This document shows positions 48,768 through 60,654 of a stretch of DNA of 64,000 nucleotides, in pieces (positions within the stretch are counted from its first letter, which is position 1; every line of letters starts with the position of its first letter). The DNA comes from Blasia pusilla (Eukaryota; Marchantiophyta; Marchantiopsida; Blasiales): positions 36,208,001 to 36,272,000 of the forward strand of contig CM114271.1 of assembly GCA_050084515.1 (NCBI GenBank), given 5' to 3'. The notes under the pieces were generated by a model. It made no database searches. It was not told the DNA's origin and worked only from the letters and a program-made list of their open reading frames with translations. A program made the position numbers and the translations under genes.

Positions 48768-49008
48768 GAGTCAGGCTAAAGAAAAAATCTGAACAATTAT
48801 CTAGACGCATACAAACACTTACGCGCCTATTAGATTCAACTTATGATAGATATGCTTCTAGCATGTTAGATTACATGTCTCTCAAACAGAAATTGAAAAA
48901 TGCAGAATACGAATTTGCTGACTTCACCAAAGATATTGAACACTTACTTTACGATTATCCTAAGCTTAAAATGAAGATGTTGACAATTCGATCTATATTA
49001 CATCTGTA
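48768..49008 (+). other. Coiled-coil-like coding fragment
   Basis: The frame opens after a TGA at 48765 and runs 79 codons without a stop or internal ATG near its start. It reads L-K-K-K-S-E-Q-L-S-R-R-I-Q-T-L-T, then L-D-Y-M-S-L-K-Q-K-L-K-N-A-E-Y-E-F and D-I-E-H-L-L. Leucines recur with near-heptad spacing. It looks like an exon of a former gene. The style resembles the exon-like piece at 15.24 kb, but I see no direct match. Confidence 0.3.
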
Positions 49009-49671
49009 GTTTTGCACCTGAAATACATGTGACTTAAATTCAAGACATTCATGTTATTTCCCAGTAATACATTTTCATTTAAAGATTTGGACAACTTACC
49101 AGATGGCCAACACCCAATTACTACTGCCCACTCCACTTATTTTATTGAGAAATTGGAGCATGAATGTGTTCGTCATTATTCACAATTTATAGAATGTTAT
49201 TTTCAAATACTTTCAATAGACTTGCATATTTTCAAGCTTGTATCAATTCTATATTTTCCAGATTTCTTCTTCAAAAACTGATTGCAGCAAATCATTAAAA
49301 TCACTATCCACTCTTCATCTCAGTGGTTCATTTATATTGCAAATGAAGTTCAATACAGAATTATCCAACATAAACATTATGATATTAATGTTTTACACTT
49401 ACCGTATGAAACTACTCGCATCTGCCAATGACAACATACAAGAAAATATCTTCATTTCCAAATTGAATGACTTAGAATTTACAAAACTTGGTTCACTCGA
49501 GAACAAACTCTTATTTGTACACTTACTAACCATACTATAATTTCACCCCTTATACCTGTTTTACGCATCTTTGGTTCTCTACTATTTTATCAGTTCACTC
49601 TTTACAACTACCTGTTTTATAATCTTTCCACCCTATTAATACTTTATTACACTCACCAAATCTGTTCAGGC

Positions 49672-49707
49672 CGCATACTTGTTCACTTTAAGTTGAACAA
49701 GTATGCG
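49672..49707. repeat. Perfect 14-bp inverted repeat, 8-nt loop
   Basis: CGCATACTTGTTCA, loop CTTTAAGT, then the exact reverse complement. It lies at the change from AT-rich to more balanced composition. Confidence 0.8.
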
Positions 49708-50080
49708 AAAGTGAGCGCTCGGTTTAGAAGTGAATATGCTTTAGGATGAAAATATCCGAAACCCTCTCAGCATCGGTGGTTCGTGGACATTCGTAGGAGG
49801 ACGAAGTATCACGAGATCTAGATAGGAGCAGTCTTTGCCCCAGAGAAAAAAACATCTATTTTAGGAATAATTTTCTGGGTGAATTTCTCGTACGTTTCGG
49901 TAGCTCGTTTACTGGTCATCCCTACGTGCATCTACAACTGATTTTTGGCATTCGCATCTGCAGCTTGCCCTCAGAGTCGACATCCCCGAGTGCATGAACC
50001 ACATCGAGTGGTCCAAATTATCCCATACACGATGCAGCTAGGGTAGGTCAGATGGCCTTTTTCCAATGACCTCGCTTGCT

Positions 50081-50133
50081 TTCCGACGACGCTCACAAGT
50101 AGAGCGTAAGTCTACTTGTGAGCGTCGTCGGAA
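50081..50133. repeat. Perfect 23-bp inverted repeat, 7-nt loop
   Basis: Arms 50081-50103 and 50111-50133 (arm begins TTCCGACGACGCTCACAAGT) are exact reverse complements around GCGTAAG. Confidence 0.95.
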
Positions 50134-50139
50134 TGGAAT

Positions 50140-52140
50140 TCGCAGCTTTCTAATTCAGCTTTCAAGCTTCCCGCAACGCAAAGCAAACAAGTTCAACTCT
50201 TCGCTTTGCAGGATTGAGTTCAAATTTTCGTCGAGAAGGGTCTCACAGTGGAATGACTGCGAGCCAAGCATTCCGGCGTCCATCAACTATCCAAGTTGAA
50301 TCCACGCACTTTCCGAGAGACTAGAAGGACTACATATTGTCGCCCGAGTTTCCGTCGACACAGTAACAGCTTGACCCCGTGCTTCGGTGAGTACAGAGAA
50401 CCAGCTTCGTGACGTTTTCTGTGTCAGTGCCATAACGGCCGCAAAGCGAAGGAAGAAAAATCGCACGAGAAATTGATCCAGATAGGTTTCAAACTGTTCT
50501 TCGCCTCCACCACCACCTCGTAAGAAAGCGCAGCGCATGTACGGATCGCTAGAACTCAGAATTCTTCCTATAAATGTCATAACGTTCGTCAAGTAGGCGT
50601 GATGCCGACAGCATGCGCTCTGTTGTGATGACTACCTTTGACGCACATGCACATCTCAGTGTGTAGGCAGTCCACCCTTATTCGCGTGGTCGGAGAACTC
50701 GTGCAAGCACTTATGTGGCGTGCCCCGCCTATGAATTTGCGCCATCCAGCTTGAAAGGAAGCTCGAATCAACTGGGAGCACAATCAGCGTTTGGATCTCC
50801 ATACACTACGCTCTGGGTCTCCAAGACGATGTAACGACTCGACTCACTTCCCCATGCCCCATTGTGCTTCAAGTCCACGAAATGCAAGGTCCAGCAGCGG
50901 CCACAGTTGTTGACAGACGAAAAGACCAGTGGAGCAGTTTGCCAGGGATTAAGGAGAAAGAAAGAGACCCCCCAGCTCACAGGGTCCACATGGCCGGGAA
51001 GACCTCTCGACCGCGAGAAAGACCCTGAGGCGATTTAATTACACCGATGAATGGTCCGAGAGTGTACATGTTACCAACTTACCATCCTTGCACTAGCATC
51101 TAAATCGGACCATCCGTACGCGCAGACACGAACCGTCGAATTGAAGAAATCACTGCTGTGGTACCTACTACCCCGAGATACATGTACTCCCTAAATCAAT
51201 CAACATGTAGTGCCAGCCTGCGAGAGACGACCGAAATTTGGTCAGGAGTTCCAACTGCGAAACTTGTGGCCGCTGCTGGCAGATGGACCGACGGAAAGTG
51301 CATGATGAGACGAAAACTTGCAGAATGATGAGCTGCTGATGGACGAGGTGGTGCCGGAGCATTAATATTATATCCACCTTTCTGCAATCGCAACCTCCAT
51401 CGTTTGACACCTTCTAAAACCTATCAATGCAGGCAGGGTTTGTGAGACCCGTGAAACTTCAACGCCACTGTCCTATGGACTCAAGTATTAACCTCAAACT
51501 ATCAACATGCGCACTTTGATTTTCTCCTCTGAATCGCTGATGGAAGTAGACGTATTCATGTTCTCAACTCCATTTCTGTAGAAGCTCGCGGAACACGACG
51601 TCCTTGCGGTTCTTCTGGGTAACTACGCACAAACTATCGACACTTTCATGCGTGCACGCTGATCATTGGAAATTGAAGGATCTCGTAACTGCAGAAGCAT
51701 TTTCTCCAAACATTTGAAGGATTCGACAAACAAGTAAACTTAGCAACTTTCTCTCAACAACTCCAAAAATGCATTCGATTCTAACGCTATAAAAAATTTC
51801 ATGAGAATCATAAAAACGATTCATCTTCAACTTTGCGGCGATACCTTTCGGCTGGCATAACATGTACTCAAAACAATGATGGAACTTAGACGTGATTCTC
51901 TAACGATTGGCAAATTAATTAGTGGTACCACTAAGTTTTGGCCACATTCCTCTCCATTCCTAGGAACACTTTTTGTTGACCACACTTTCCGCAACCATAC
52001 ACAACGTTTTTTTTTATCTAACCAAAGTTTTCACTAATCTCTACAAAAGAATACCGCAATGCGGAAGTAGTGGTAATGACAAAATGAATATAAAAATTAT
52101 CAGGAAAATTTGACATTGCGGCGGATATTAGCTTGTTTTA
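50140..52140. other. Low-repeat stretch without a recognised gene
   Basis: GC content is like the genic islands. Minus-strand frames at 50287-50592 (101 aa) and 50768-50989 (73 aa) are the longest, and neither shows a motif. It could hold an unrecognised or lineage-specific gene, or decayed intergenic DNA. Confidence 0.25.
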
Positions 52141-52155
52141 TACCACTCTTCTATA

Positions 52156-52641
52156 TTGTTTTTCTTCCTTGTTCATGCTGATCTTTATATGACGCAAGAG
52201 GCTGAGGTGGAGGTAGCGGATGTTGTAGTGACGGATCTTAGGCGGGAGGTTGTGCGATCCCAAGTGGTGGCACAAGGGAGATTGCAACAACGAGCAGCAG
52301 CGGCGGCGATGACGAAGTCCAATATCTATAGTCGACTCCACGACCGAAATCCATTTATTCCCCTAGCCGTAGAGATGTAGTGGGCTATGGGGGAGAGGTT
52401 TGACTCGTTCCTTACAGACTGCGCTCATGATCTCCAGTCGAGAAAATGGTTGTCCTTAGCTACTGCGATTCTTTATCATAGGCAACAGGTCTCCATAGCT
52501 TTGCAGCGTGCCCAAGCCAATGGGATTTTGCGCCGTGCTCAAGTTGTGGGAGACGCCGGCGCTAGAAGCTCACTTAGTAGTAGTCATATTTCTCTAGGAG
52601 TTGTTGACATTGTCTCTGCTGTTGGTGAGTTTAGGCGATAG
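52156..52641 (+). pseudogene. Unrecognised transposon-end ORF with one in-frame stop
   Basis: One frame runs 52156-52641 with a single TAG (52378-52380). It is Arg/Ala/Val-rich in the first half, with a run of five Ala after Q-Q-R-A. Then it reads G-E-R-F-D-S-F-L-T-D-C-A-H-D-L and L-A-T-A-I-L-Y-H-R-Q-Q-V-S-I-A-L-Q. It stops immediately before repeat family C, whose conserved hairpins would sit in its 3' untranslated region. I take it to be the end of a mobile element's gene, family unknown. Confidence 0.4.
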
Positions 52642-52775
52642 GGGGAATGGCGGAATGCCCCCTTCTGCTTTCTCAAAGCTAGTTGTGGCCTTTGGATACT
52701 TGACTCTTTGAGTCCCCCTCTTTTCTTTTCTGATGGGTTTTCCATCATGCATATTTATTGATGTTCATCATTTTT
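52625..52775 (+). repeat. Repeat family C, copy 3, following an ORF
   Basis: Contains GACTCTTTGAGTC and GATGGGTTTTCCATC, both small hairpins, then TTATTGATGTTCATC and a T run. It is the reverse complement of copies 1 and 2. Its place right after an open frame suggests that this is the element's sense orientation. Confidence 0.6.
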
Positions 52776-53679
52776 TTCATGGTAGGAGTGTCAATTGCTT
52801 CAAGTTTCCAAGTGTTATAAACTAATCATCTACAATCTCTTACTCCATGACATTTCAAGAGCAAAGATCATTCATACTCCAATACATGTAGCCACCAAGG
52901 CTTTGCTAAGTGACCTATACTAAGATTTTGATGTCACATGTTTACAACATGCCAATAAAAAAATGTACGATGTTTCATGTTGCTAAGTATTCTTGACTAA
53001 ACAATATGCAATCTCTTACTATCTACATCAAACAATCAAGAACAAATATCAATCATTTGCAAGCTCTAACTTCCAAGTACACACAATGTCAACTAGCATT
53101 ATTACAAAGAAGTACACGAGAGGAAAAAGGTAGATTCACAAAGTTTAAGGAACTCCAAAATTAAAAGAGGACGACAGAAAATTAAAGCCTTTTGTCAAGA
53201 AATCAAGAGATCAACTCTTTACACAAATAAGAAACGTCTCTAAAAGAACCAACCAAAAAAGCTCATGTTACCACACCATTCCTCTTACGAGAAAAAGAAA
53301 TGAGAGTAGAGAATTTTTCTTATACCAAAAATTTATGTGTTAATGTGGGAAATATTGAGCTTGAGGATGTCTCGTGGACAAGCTAACTCATGATTACCAC
53401 ACCCTTCTCATTACCCTCCTAAATTCCTAGTCGGGCGCCACATGGGGATAAGGTACTCATGCACCATGGCCCCGTGAGTGTCAAAGCCTAGATCAAAAGT
53501 GCCAAAGCCAAGACTTTGATAGTAGTGAACAAGAAGATGCGAGTATCTATATTGCTTCCAAAAGAAAAAACTAATAAACCTAGATATTCTGGACATGCTA
53601 AACCTTTTCCTTGCACCTCCAACCCCTCTTCCACTCTCCGCCTATCCCTATCCCTATCCCCCATTACCAATTACTCTAA

Positions 53680-54070
53680 TTTGTCACCCATCACAACTCA
53701 TTTCACAACACCATAGTTCTCACATGTGCGCACTCTCACATGTTTCTCTAAATGTCAAACCAAACCCAGTCTCCTAATGAGAGGCTTGGATTACACACAC
53801 AAGGCAAGCAAGACCATAGCTCTGTCGCCTTATGCCAAGAGGTTCAACAAAGAGAGAATGAGCTTTCAAGCTCTCTCTCCTTGAAGTATACCCCTCCCCT
53901 CTCCCAAGCTCTCTCCATGGTAACTTATGCTCCCAAGTCACCTCCTTGGCTCTTGACCTGATGTAGGAGGTCAAAGTCCACTTACCAAAAATAGAAAATC
54001 GACCATATACTCAAAATGGTACTTACCTAAAATAGTAAGTTCCTCAATATGGCTCCAAATGAGCCAAAAC
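53680..54070 (+). repeat. Repeat family B, copy 2
   Basis: Best match to 31360-31693, about 85 percent by eye over 300 bp, including CTTACCAAAAATA and ACTTACCTAAAATAGT at the right. It extends further right than copy 1, through TGGCTCCAAATGAGCC, which matches copy 3. Confidence 0.65.
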
Positions 54071-54399
54071 GAAGGGGAAACCTGCTCTCTCAAGTTTCCC
54101 AGGACCTCAGCAGGTCATCCTCAACCTACTGAGCATGTCCTCCACTACTCACAAAGGCACTCTACTAGATCTCACCGATCTATCCTAAAAGACGTGACAG
54201 ATCTCCTCGGATCTCATCACCTACCATTGCCAATATTGTCTAGATACGCACGAGACTAACAAGTATAATAGACATGACTTATTGCAACCGTATCCGAGGT
54301 TGCTTAGCTACTCCCAAGCTAAGAATCCATGTCAAGAAGTTCAAGTCCAGTGCCTAACCCAAGACATGACATCGAGAAGCCTATGATAGTAATAATATT

Positions 54400-57243
54400 T
54401 TTGTTACTCCCGTGAGGAATCCCATCACACCCTAAATGCCCTCCCTCATCAATGTTGGGCTCCATCAACCATTGTGCCTAGTCATCCCAAACCAAGCCAA
54501 AATTGGCCTCCTTATATACATAGGAAGCGAGGAAATTCACAAAGGTGTGAAAGGCTGTCCGTGGCATGTCAACCCTGTTGATCACTATCAATAGAGGTCC
54601 ATCATTGTGCCTTATTGCTTCTGATGGAGGTCCACAATCCAGAATGGAATCCATCAAAAAATTGGAGGGACATTGCATTCTTGCATACATCCTCCTCAAA
54701 ACCTTATGTGGCACTAAGTCAGTCCACCACAAACGGGGACAGTGTACTTATGAACCTACACTTGCCATATTAAAAAAACACTGTTGGGTTTATCTATGCA
54801 CCAACCTCATATATACTTGTCACAACTTGTACCCAAAAATCATCCAAGATTAGTACATTCTCCATAATGTAAGTTGGAGAATAGGATTGATGTTCTCTTG
54901 CAAGTTTTGCAAGATCCTCATCATCTCCCAAAATAACATAGACCTATAGAGTCAACTAAACTATCACCTCGTCTAGCACTCAACTACTTCACAAGGCCAA
55001 ATTTCTTCGACCAAATCAATGATCCGCATTGATCCAAATCCTATGCCCCCAAATACAATAAGGAAATGTTCCTCGATAAGGAACTATAGTAACCTTGTAT
55101 GGCCAACGTGGGTAACAAGTTGGGAAAAAGAAGGCACAAGTGCTCCAAAAATTGGAGTGAGACATGCCTCGTAACCTCATCACGCTCCATAGAGAAATCC
55201 CAATGGGCACTCACTCCTACATACAATATAGCGACCAAACTAGTGCTGATCCCTCCAAAGAGAGATTGATGTATCCATCTATTGTCTTGCTATACTGCAG
55301 CTAACCTCCATGTCGATCCCTCCAAAGAGATCTTACACTCTCGCACCCTTCTCTAGACGTTTCCATATAATAAGTGTGGTATCCTAGGATATCAAGTCCC
55401 CACTCTAAGAGCAAAATTTTCACTTGACTTTATTTGCTCTGGTGACTCCACGCTTGCCTCACGAGCTTGTCTATACTTCTTTGCATGTCAATGCTCATAT
55501 GCTCAATGTTGAAGTGGTCTCTGCACCATGGGAATAGTTACCCACATGGCAACGATTGATGGCATGTGCGTCTCCATGGGGGATGCCCGTGCGGGCCAAC
55601 CGCGGGCCCCAAGGATACCTTCTATGGGCCTTGCGGGTTGGGTGCGAGCTTGGAACCCCCAATGCGGGCCTATCTCAAGCCCTCTACAAGCCACTGCGGG
55701 ATGGATACAAGCCTACATGGACTTAGTGTAGACCTGACTAGCCCTTATATACCACACACCCGTTCGATCTGTGCCCACACTCGTTCCCGTATCTCGAGCC
55801 CATGAGGGCGATTCAGGTACCAAAATTAAAAAACTTGGGCGGAGGACTCGTTGGGCATGCATCCCATGGATGGAAAAGTCCATTTTCATGAAACCTTGCA
55901 TGCATATGGCATGTCTCTCCATAGGAGTATCGCCTATCCACTATCGACATGTCCTCTTTATATGTGCTCCCCTCTAGAAACTTCCTTACTAGCTACTCAG
56001 TACCTATGAATATTGCCAACGTGGTCACGACATCACTTCGTGAACTGCCACCACGCCCTACAAACCACATATGTAAATGGCTCACTTATCCATGACCTAA
56101 CCGCCATCCTAGTCAATAAGCAACCATTTTCTCTCAGAAATTGAGGATAAAACCAAGTGGATGGGCTACAACTTCGAACTACTTACCAACACATCATAAG
56201 ACTTTGACGGTGTTGTAATTGCATGAGTGCATACCATTGCACCCTCTAAGAACTCTAATTTAAGTGTAACAACTACCTTTTGTTGAGTCATGAACTGTAT
56301 GGGTGACATGGCCTCAATAGAGGTCTATATGTGAAAAAAACATTTTTGCAAGTGGAAGTACCAATAAAATTCGAAAGGTGACTGTGATTGGAGTTATTAG
56401 CGTAATGAGCATTCTTTAACATATGAGACAACAGGTACTATGGGAAGTGTGAAAAAGCATCCATATGAGGCGAGACTAAACATTGATCATCCCATAAAGA
56501 ATTTTCCCAATCTGGAATCCCGATGTATGGCCTAGAGTTGGATGCAAAATGGATGAAAATGTTCCTAGCATGAAGGTCAGTGTAAAGAACCCCACGCTTG
56601 TGGATAGTCTGCATGGTAATAAGTAGAGTAACCACAAGTTGGATGATATTTGATGCCATTGCAAGACATCTGATCTTCTGCAACTCTCCTAAACTTGGCC
56701 CTCCGTTCAAGGTATGGCATGCTTGCATCCAATTTTCAAGATGCCCACCATTCTACTATGGATAGATGGCACGCGGTGGATTTTCAATCATTCTTCCCAC
56801 TATGAGAACCATCCCTCAATGTAAAATAGTTGCAAACATCTCTTCATGCATCATTGATTATCTTGAATATAACCAAGATGCTTCCTTAAACACCTTCACG
56901 CAATAGTAAATATCTTCACTAAATCCAAGGGTTTGGTTTACTTTAAAACGATACATGGTTCCGAATAAAACTGAGCCTAAAGTATCCTCAAGATCATGTC
57001 CTAGTACTACATCCTTCTTAAAAATCCACATATATCCATGTGGCACTACCTATATCGTCCCCACCAAACTATCACATCACTTAAAAAGAGGTTGAGCATT
57101 TTTTTATTCTACACTAAATATTTCTAGTAGAGTTGTCTCTGCAATAGTGGGCTTCTCCTTCTTATACGTCTTAAGATCCATATACGCTCTCTCCAAGTAA
57201 ATACCTTGTTGGGCACCAAATGCACTTAACCTCTCCGCCTCTT
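54400..57243 (-). pseudogene. Protein-kinase-like gene remnant, cut by a copia insertion
   Basis: Minus strand. Reading in from 57243: E-R-A-Y-M-D-L-K-T-Y-K-K, then at about 57040 V-V-L-G-H-D-L-E-D-T-L-G-S-V-L-F-G-T (a degenerate glycine-rich loop). Y-Y-C-V-K-V-F-K-E follows (the V-K lysine of the N-lobe). At 56600-56540 comes H-K-R-G-V-L-Y-T-D-L-H-A-R-N, the catalytic loop with Asp and Asn kept. I-P-D-W follows where D-F-G would stand. Several stops break the frame. Coding-like signal continues in pieces to about 54.4 kb. I recall similar kinase-like proteins among repeated bryophyte genes, but cannot say whether this is a host gene or transposon cargo. Confidence 0.55.
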
Positions 57244-57557
57244 TGGTGTAGAAAACTGCTAAAGAAGCATAACTGGTGGGAAACGGCCCTCACACTCACA
57301 CCACCGTGGAGAACGAAATTTTACAATGAGAGAATGAGTGGAGGTTGGTCCCTTTCTCAATTATATAGGGTATGTACAAGCAACCCTAATCCTAATCTTA
57401 ACCATAATCTCAAGTTAGACTTAGTGTGATTAACTAACCCTAGTTAAGATAATCACGATTAACTGACTAACCAAGATTAAGATTCCCTACTTTATGTGAG
57501 AACCAAATGTAGCAGTTCAGGTGTTTCATGAGTTTGATTGTAATTCAATCTTCAATA
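57244..57557 (-). repeat. 3' LTR of the Ty1/copia element (314 bp)
   Basis: Read on the minus strand it follows a polypurine tract GAGGGGGAG (57558-57566), starts TATTGAAG (TGTTGAAG with one change is usual) and ends CTACACCA at 57244. A TATA-like CCCTATATAATTG lies inside. The neighbouring host 5-mer is CTCTT on the plus strand. The 5' LTR lies beyond the window end. Confidence 0.6.
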
Positions 57558-57649
57558 CTCCCCCTCAAGCTCATATCGATATCTCTAACACCTAAATTAT
57601 TTCTAAATATCTCAAACTTATCTCTAGAAAAACTTTTTTAAAGATGTCA

Positions 57650-58834
57650 TGTGATACCCACAATTTTGTACTCTTGAAGAATATATCTTTTTATTCAACA
57701 AAGACTCTTGTATATTCTGATTTTGATTATGATTATTTATTATTATGAAGAAGAATGAGTGAATCACGAAGCTCCTGGGACAAGGCAGAGAGATGGAAGA
57801 TCAAGGATTTGCCTTAGAGGAGAGGAAAACGCAATAACGAAGCTCAACGAAGATGTACGAAGCTCTGTCTTTGAAGTGCTTCGCTACATAACGAAGCATC
57901 ACGAAGAAAAGAAGAAAGAAGTACTTCGCTCTTGTACGAAGTACGAAGCACGAAGCACAGGAAGTAAGAACGAAGCATGGAGTACTTCGTCCTCATGAAG
58001 TCCAGCGAAGCGAAGCTAAGAAGGACTGTGATTTCAAGCGACACATGTTAGAACAGTTAAACTAGGAAAGGGCGCGACCCTTTGTATCAAATTGGTAGTT
58101 AGAACAGTTTTGTACCGCGGATTCACAGGGATCGTAGGAAAAGCTAAGAGAACCATTGACCTAGGTAGTTAGAAATAGTGAAGAGACACTAGCTTCATCA
58201 AGAACGTTTCGAATCTTTCGATCACTTCCACTCCAGCGAATATTTAAGAAGCAAAGCAGAAGCCATAATCATCATTCTCTTACGAAGTCCTTATGTTGTA
58301 GGAATGGTCCGAGCAAGAGAGTAGTACCCTCTCGAGCTTGTATACACTTTGAAGCTTTCTTGTTCTTGATGGAGTAGTAAAGCAATCATTCATTCATTCT
58401 GATGTGCGATGCTTATGTCTGAGTATTCTTTTTGGGTCTGCAGAATGAAGAGTGAATCAGACGAACCTTTCTCATCGGTGAAATAATCAACATGAATTGT
58501 AGGAAATCTGTTTGAGAGAGAGTAGCCTGCCGAGACGGATTGAGTTCCGAAAGTAGGAGAAGTCAGCTTTTGTGTTGAGGTCTCTGTGAGGTTTCTTGAT
58601 GTCAAGAGGAAAATCTACCTAAACATGCTGTCAATTCCACTAGAGAGAATCGAGAAAAGATCCTTTGGTATTAAGAAAGATCAATTGATAAGACATTGAA
58701 TATAATTCATCCACATTTAAATACAATTATTACAACAGAATTGTAATTCCGAACACTCTTTTCATCAAAAAATGATCCTCTTGGGGATCGAACTTATTAA
58801 AACGACTATAAACTAGAAACACTTGTACATTACA
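57650..58834 (+). mobile_element. Solo LTR, 1185 bp, target duplication TGTCA
   Basis: Begins TGTGATACCC and ends ATTACA, flanked by TGTCA at 57645-57649 and 58835-58839. The copia C-terminal frame stops at one flank and continues at the other. TGTGATACCC is a common gypsy LTR start. A TATA-like GAATATTTAAGAAG near 58240 supports plus orientation. No internal coding region is present, so recombination between LTRs has removed it. Confidence 0.85.
57772..58016. repeat. Cluster of ACGAAG/CTTCGT hexamers in the LTR U3 region
   Basis: Around 15-20 copies of (A)CGAAG or its complement CTTCG(T) occur in about 245 bp with irregular spacing, upstream of the TATA-like element. This looks like an enhancer-type repeat array rather than a microsatellite. 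Confidence 0.7.
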
Positions 58835-58896
58835 TGTCATCAATTTGCTGATCTCTACCTATATACACAAGATCAATTTCTCCTGCAAGTACTTTC

Positions 58897-59915
58897 TGTC
58901 GTGCGCCTACTCTCCTTGAAAACATTAATCTTTGTTGTAGCGGAAGCGTGCGTTCAGTAGGTCATGCTCTCAACGTTGATCTGCATCGAAACACGCACTC
59001 TGGTTAGTCAGAGCTGGATCAATCAGCGGGCTAACTTTCCGAGTTCTTGTCTTGGTCTCTCATCAAGCTCAACCTTCCTAGTTTGGCAGTTTACAACACA
59101 TACAAGTCTTGAAAGACTTAGGACAGACTTTCTGGTCGGTTTAAGAACCTCAAACGGCGTTTCGCGCCTGGCGGTTTTAATTTTCCGATGGACATCCAAT
59201 TAGTCCCTAATCGAGACTCACACAAAATGAATCACAGGTCAGAATCCAAGTGTGGCATACAAAGTCCACTCCCTTGGATGAGGTTTGGGTTTCGAGTTCC
59301 AACGCGAAACTCCCGTTCCATCCCGTGCCCTTGAGACGCCGTTTGGTACTCAGAGTGGGGTTCGTGTTCCAAGAGAGACTCTCCCTTATGAGTACTTCTG
59401 GGGATCTCCGGGTCTCCCTAACTTTAGGGAAAGACAGTCGGGCCCCTCAAATTGGCCCTCAATCCGATTGCTCTCACAGTCATTTTCGGCCAATATCTCA
59501 CTCTGTACTCATGCGTTTTCTGAGATCTTTGGTGCATTGGAAGCGTCTCAAGATAAGCTTTCCAACCTGCCCTTATTTTTTTTAACGCATCTTGAGGCTA
59601 AACATTATGTTCCGAAACAAAATCAACTTCCCCAAACGCTAGTCGTGTTCCAAAATTGGTTCTCACCTCTTTGGCAACCAACCTTCCAAGACTCAACTCA
59701 TCTCAAGTCTTGCTTCGCATTTGATCTAGGTTTCCTGGTCGCGACCACTAACGCATGAAACGCACAACTTTGTTCTGCGTTTCATCTCTTGGACTTTTCC
59801 AAGAGACCTTCCCAAAGCCTCTCCAAAGCGCGATCATCGCATCGTGAGTCCACTTGAGTTCTGATGTTTTGCTTGGTGCCTATTTGGTTTTTGTTTGGTT
59901 ATAAGGGTCGCAACA
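58897..59915 (-). mobile_element. Solo LTR of family A, 1019 bp, target duplication CTTTC
   Basis: Plus strand starts TGTCGTGCGCC and ends GGGTCGCAACA, flanked by CTTTC at 58892-58896 and 59916-59920. The interruption falls in the copia R-E-K-V motif and the frame continues on the far side. This copy fixes the ends of the family also seen at 19.03 and 42.39 kb. The minus orientation is assumed from the TGTTGCGACCC start. Confidence 0.85.
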
Positions 59916-60654
59916 CTTTCTCTCTGAAGAAATGATAGTGTACCTCAACATGCTTTGTACGAGCATGAAACATAGGGTTATTATCAAGTTTGATGCTACT
60001 AATATTGTCTGCATATATTATACTAGGTCCTAAGTTACTAACACCAATCTCAACAAGTAATCGATGAAGCCACAACGCCTCACATGCTGCATTGATTGCT
60101 CCTCTGTTTTCAACCTCTGTTGAAGATAAAGCAATTTTAGGTTGCTTCTTTGAAGCCCAACTTATAACTACGCTTTCAAAGTAAATGAATAACTAGATGT
60201 GGAGTGTCGATCAGACACGCTTCCTGCCCAATCAGCATCTATGAATCCTTATAATTGTAAACTCACATAAAGTTCAAATTGAAGCCCGAATTGAAGAGAA
60301 TTTCACATACCGCAAAATCCTCCTCACAGCATCAAGGTAAGGTTTTCAAGGTGCTTGCATAAATTGGCTCACAAGGCCAACTACATAGCTCAAATCTGGC
60401 CTGGTTATAGTCAGATAGATCAAACTTCAAACCATGAGCTTGTACATATTAGAATCTGCAAGCAACTCTCATTCATCCACTCTTAGCTTCACACTCTGGT
60501 CCAACGGTATAGAGATTGGCTTACAAGCCGTCATACCATATTTTGAAAGCATGTGAAGAGCATATTATCGTTGTAGTAACCACATGCTCTCTCCAACCTT
60601 GATAAACTCAACACCAAGGAAGTACTTGAGTTCTCCCAAGTCCTTCATATCAAA

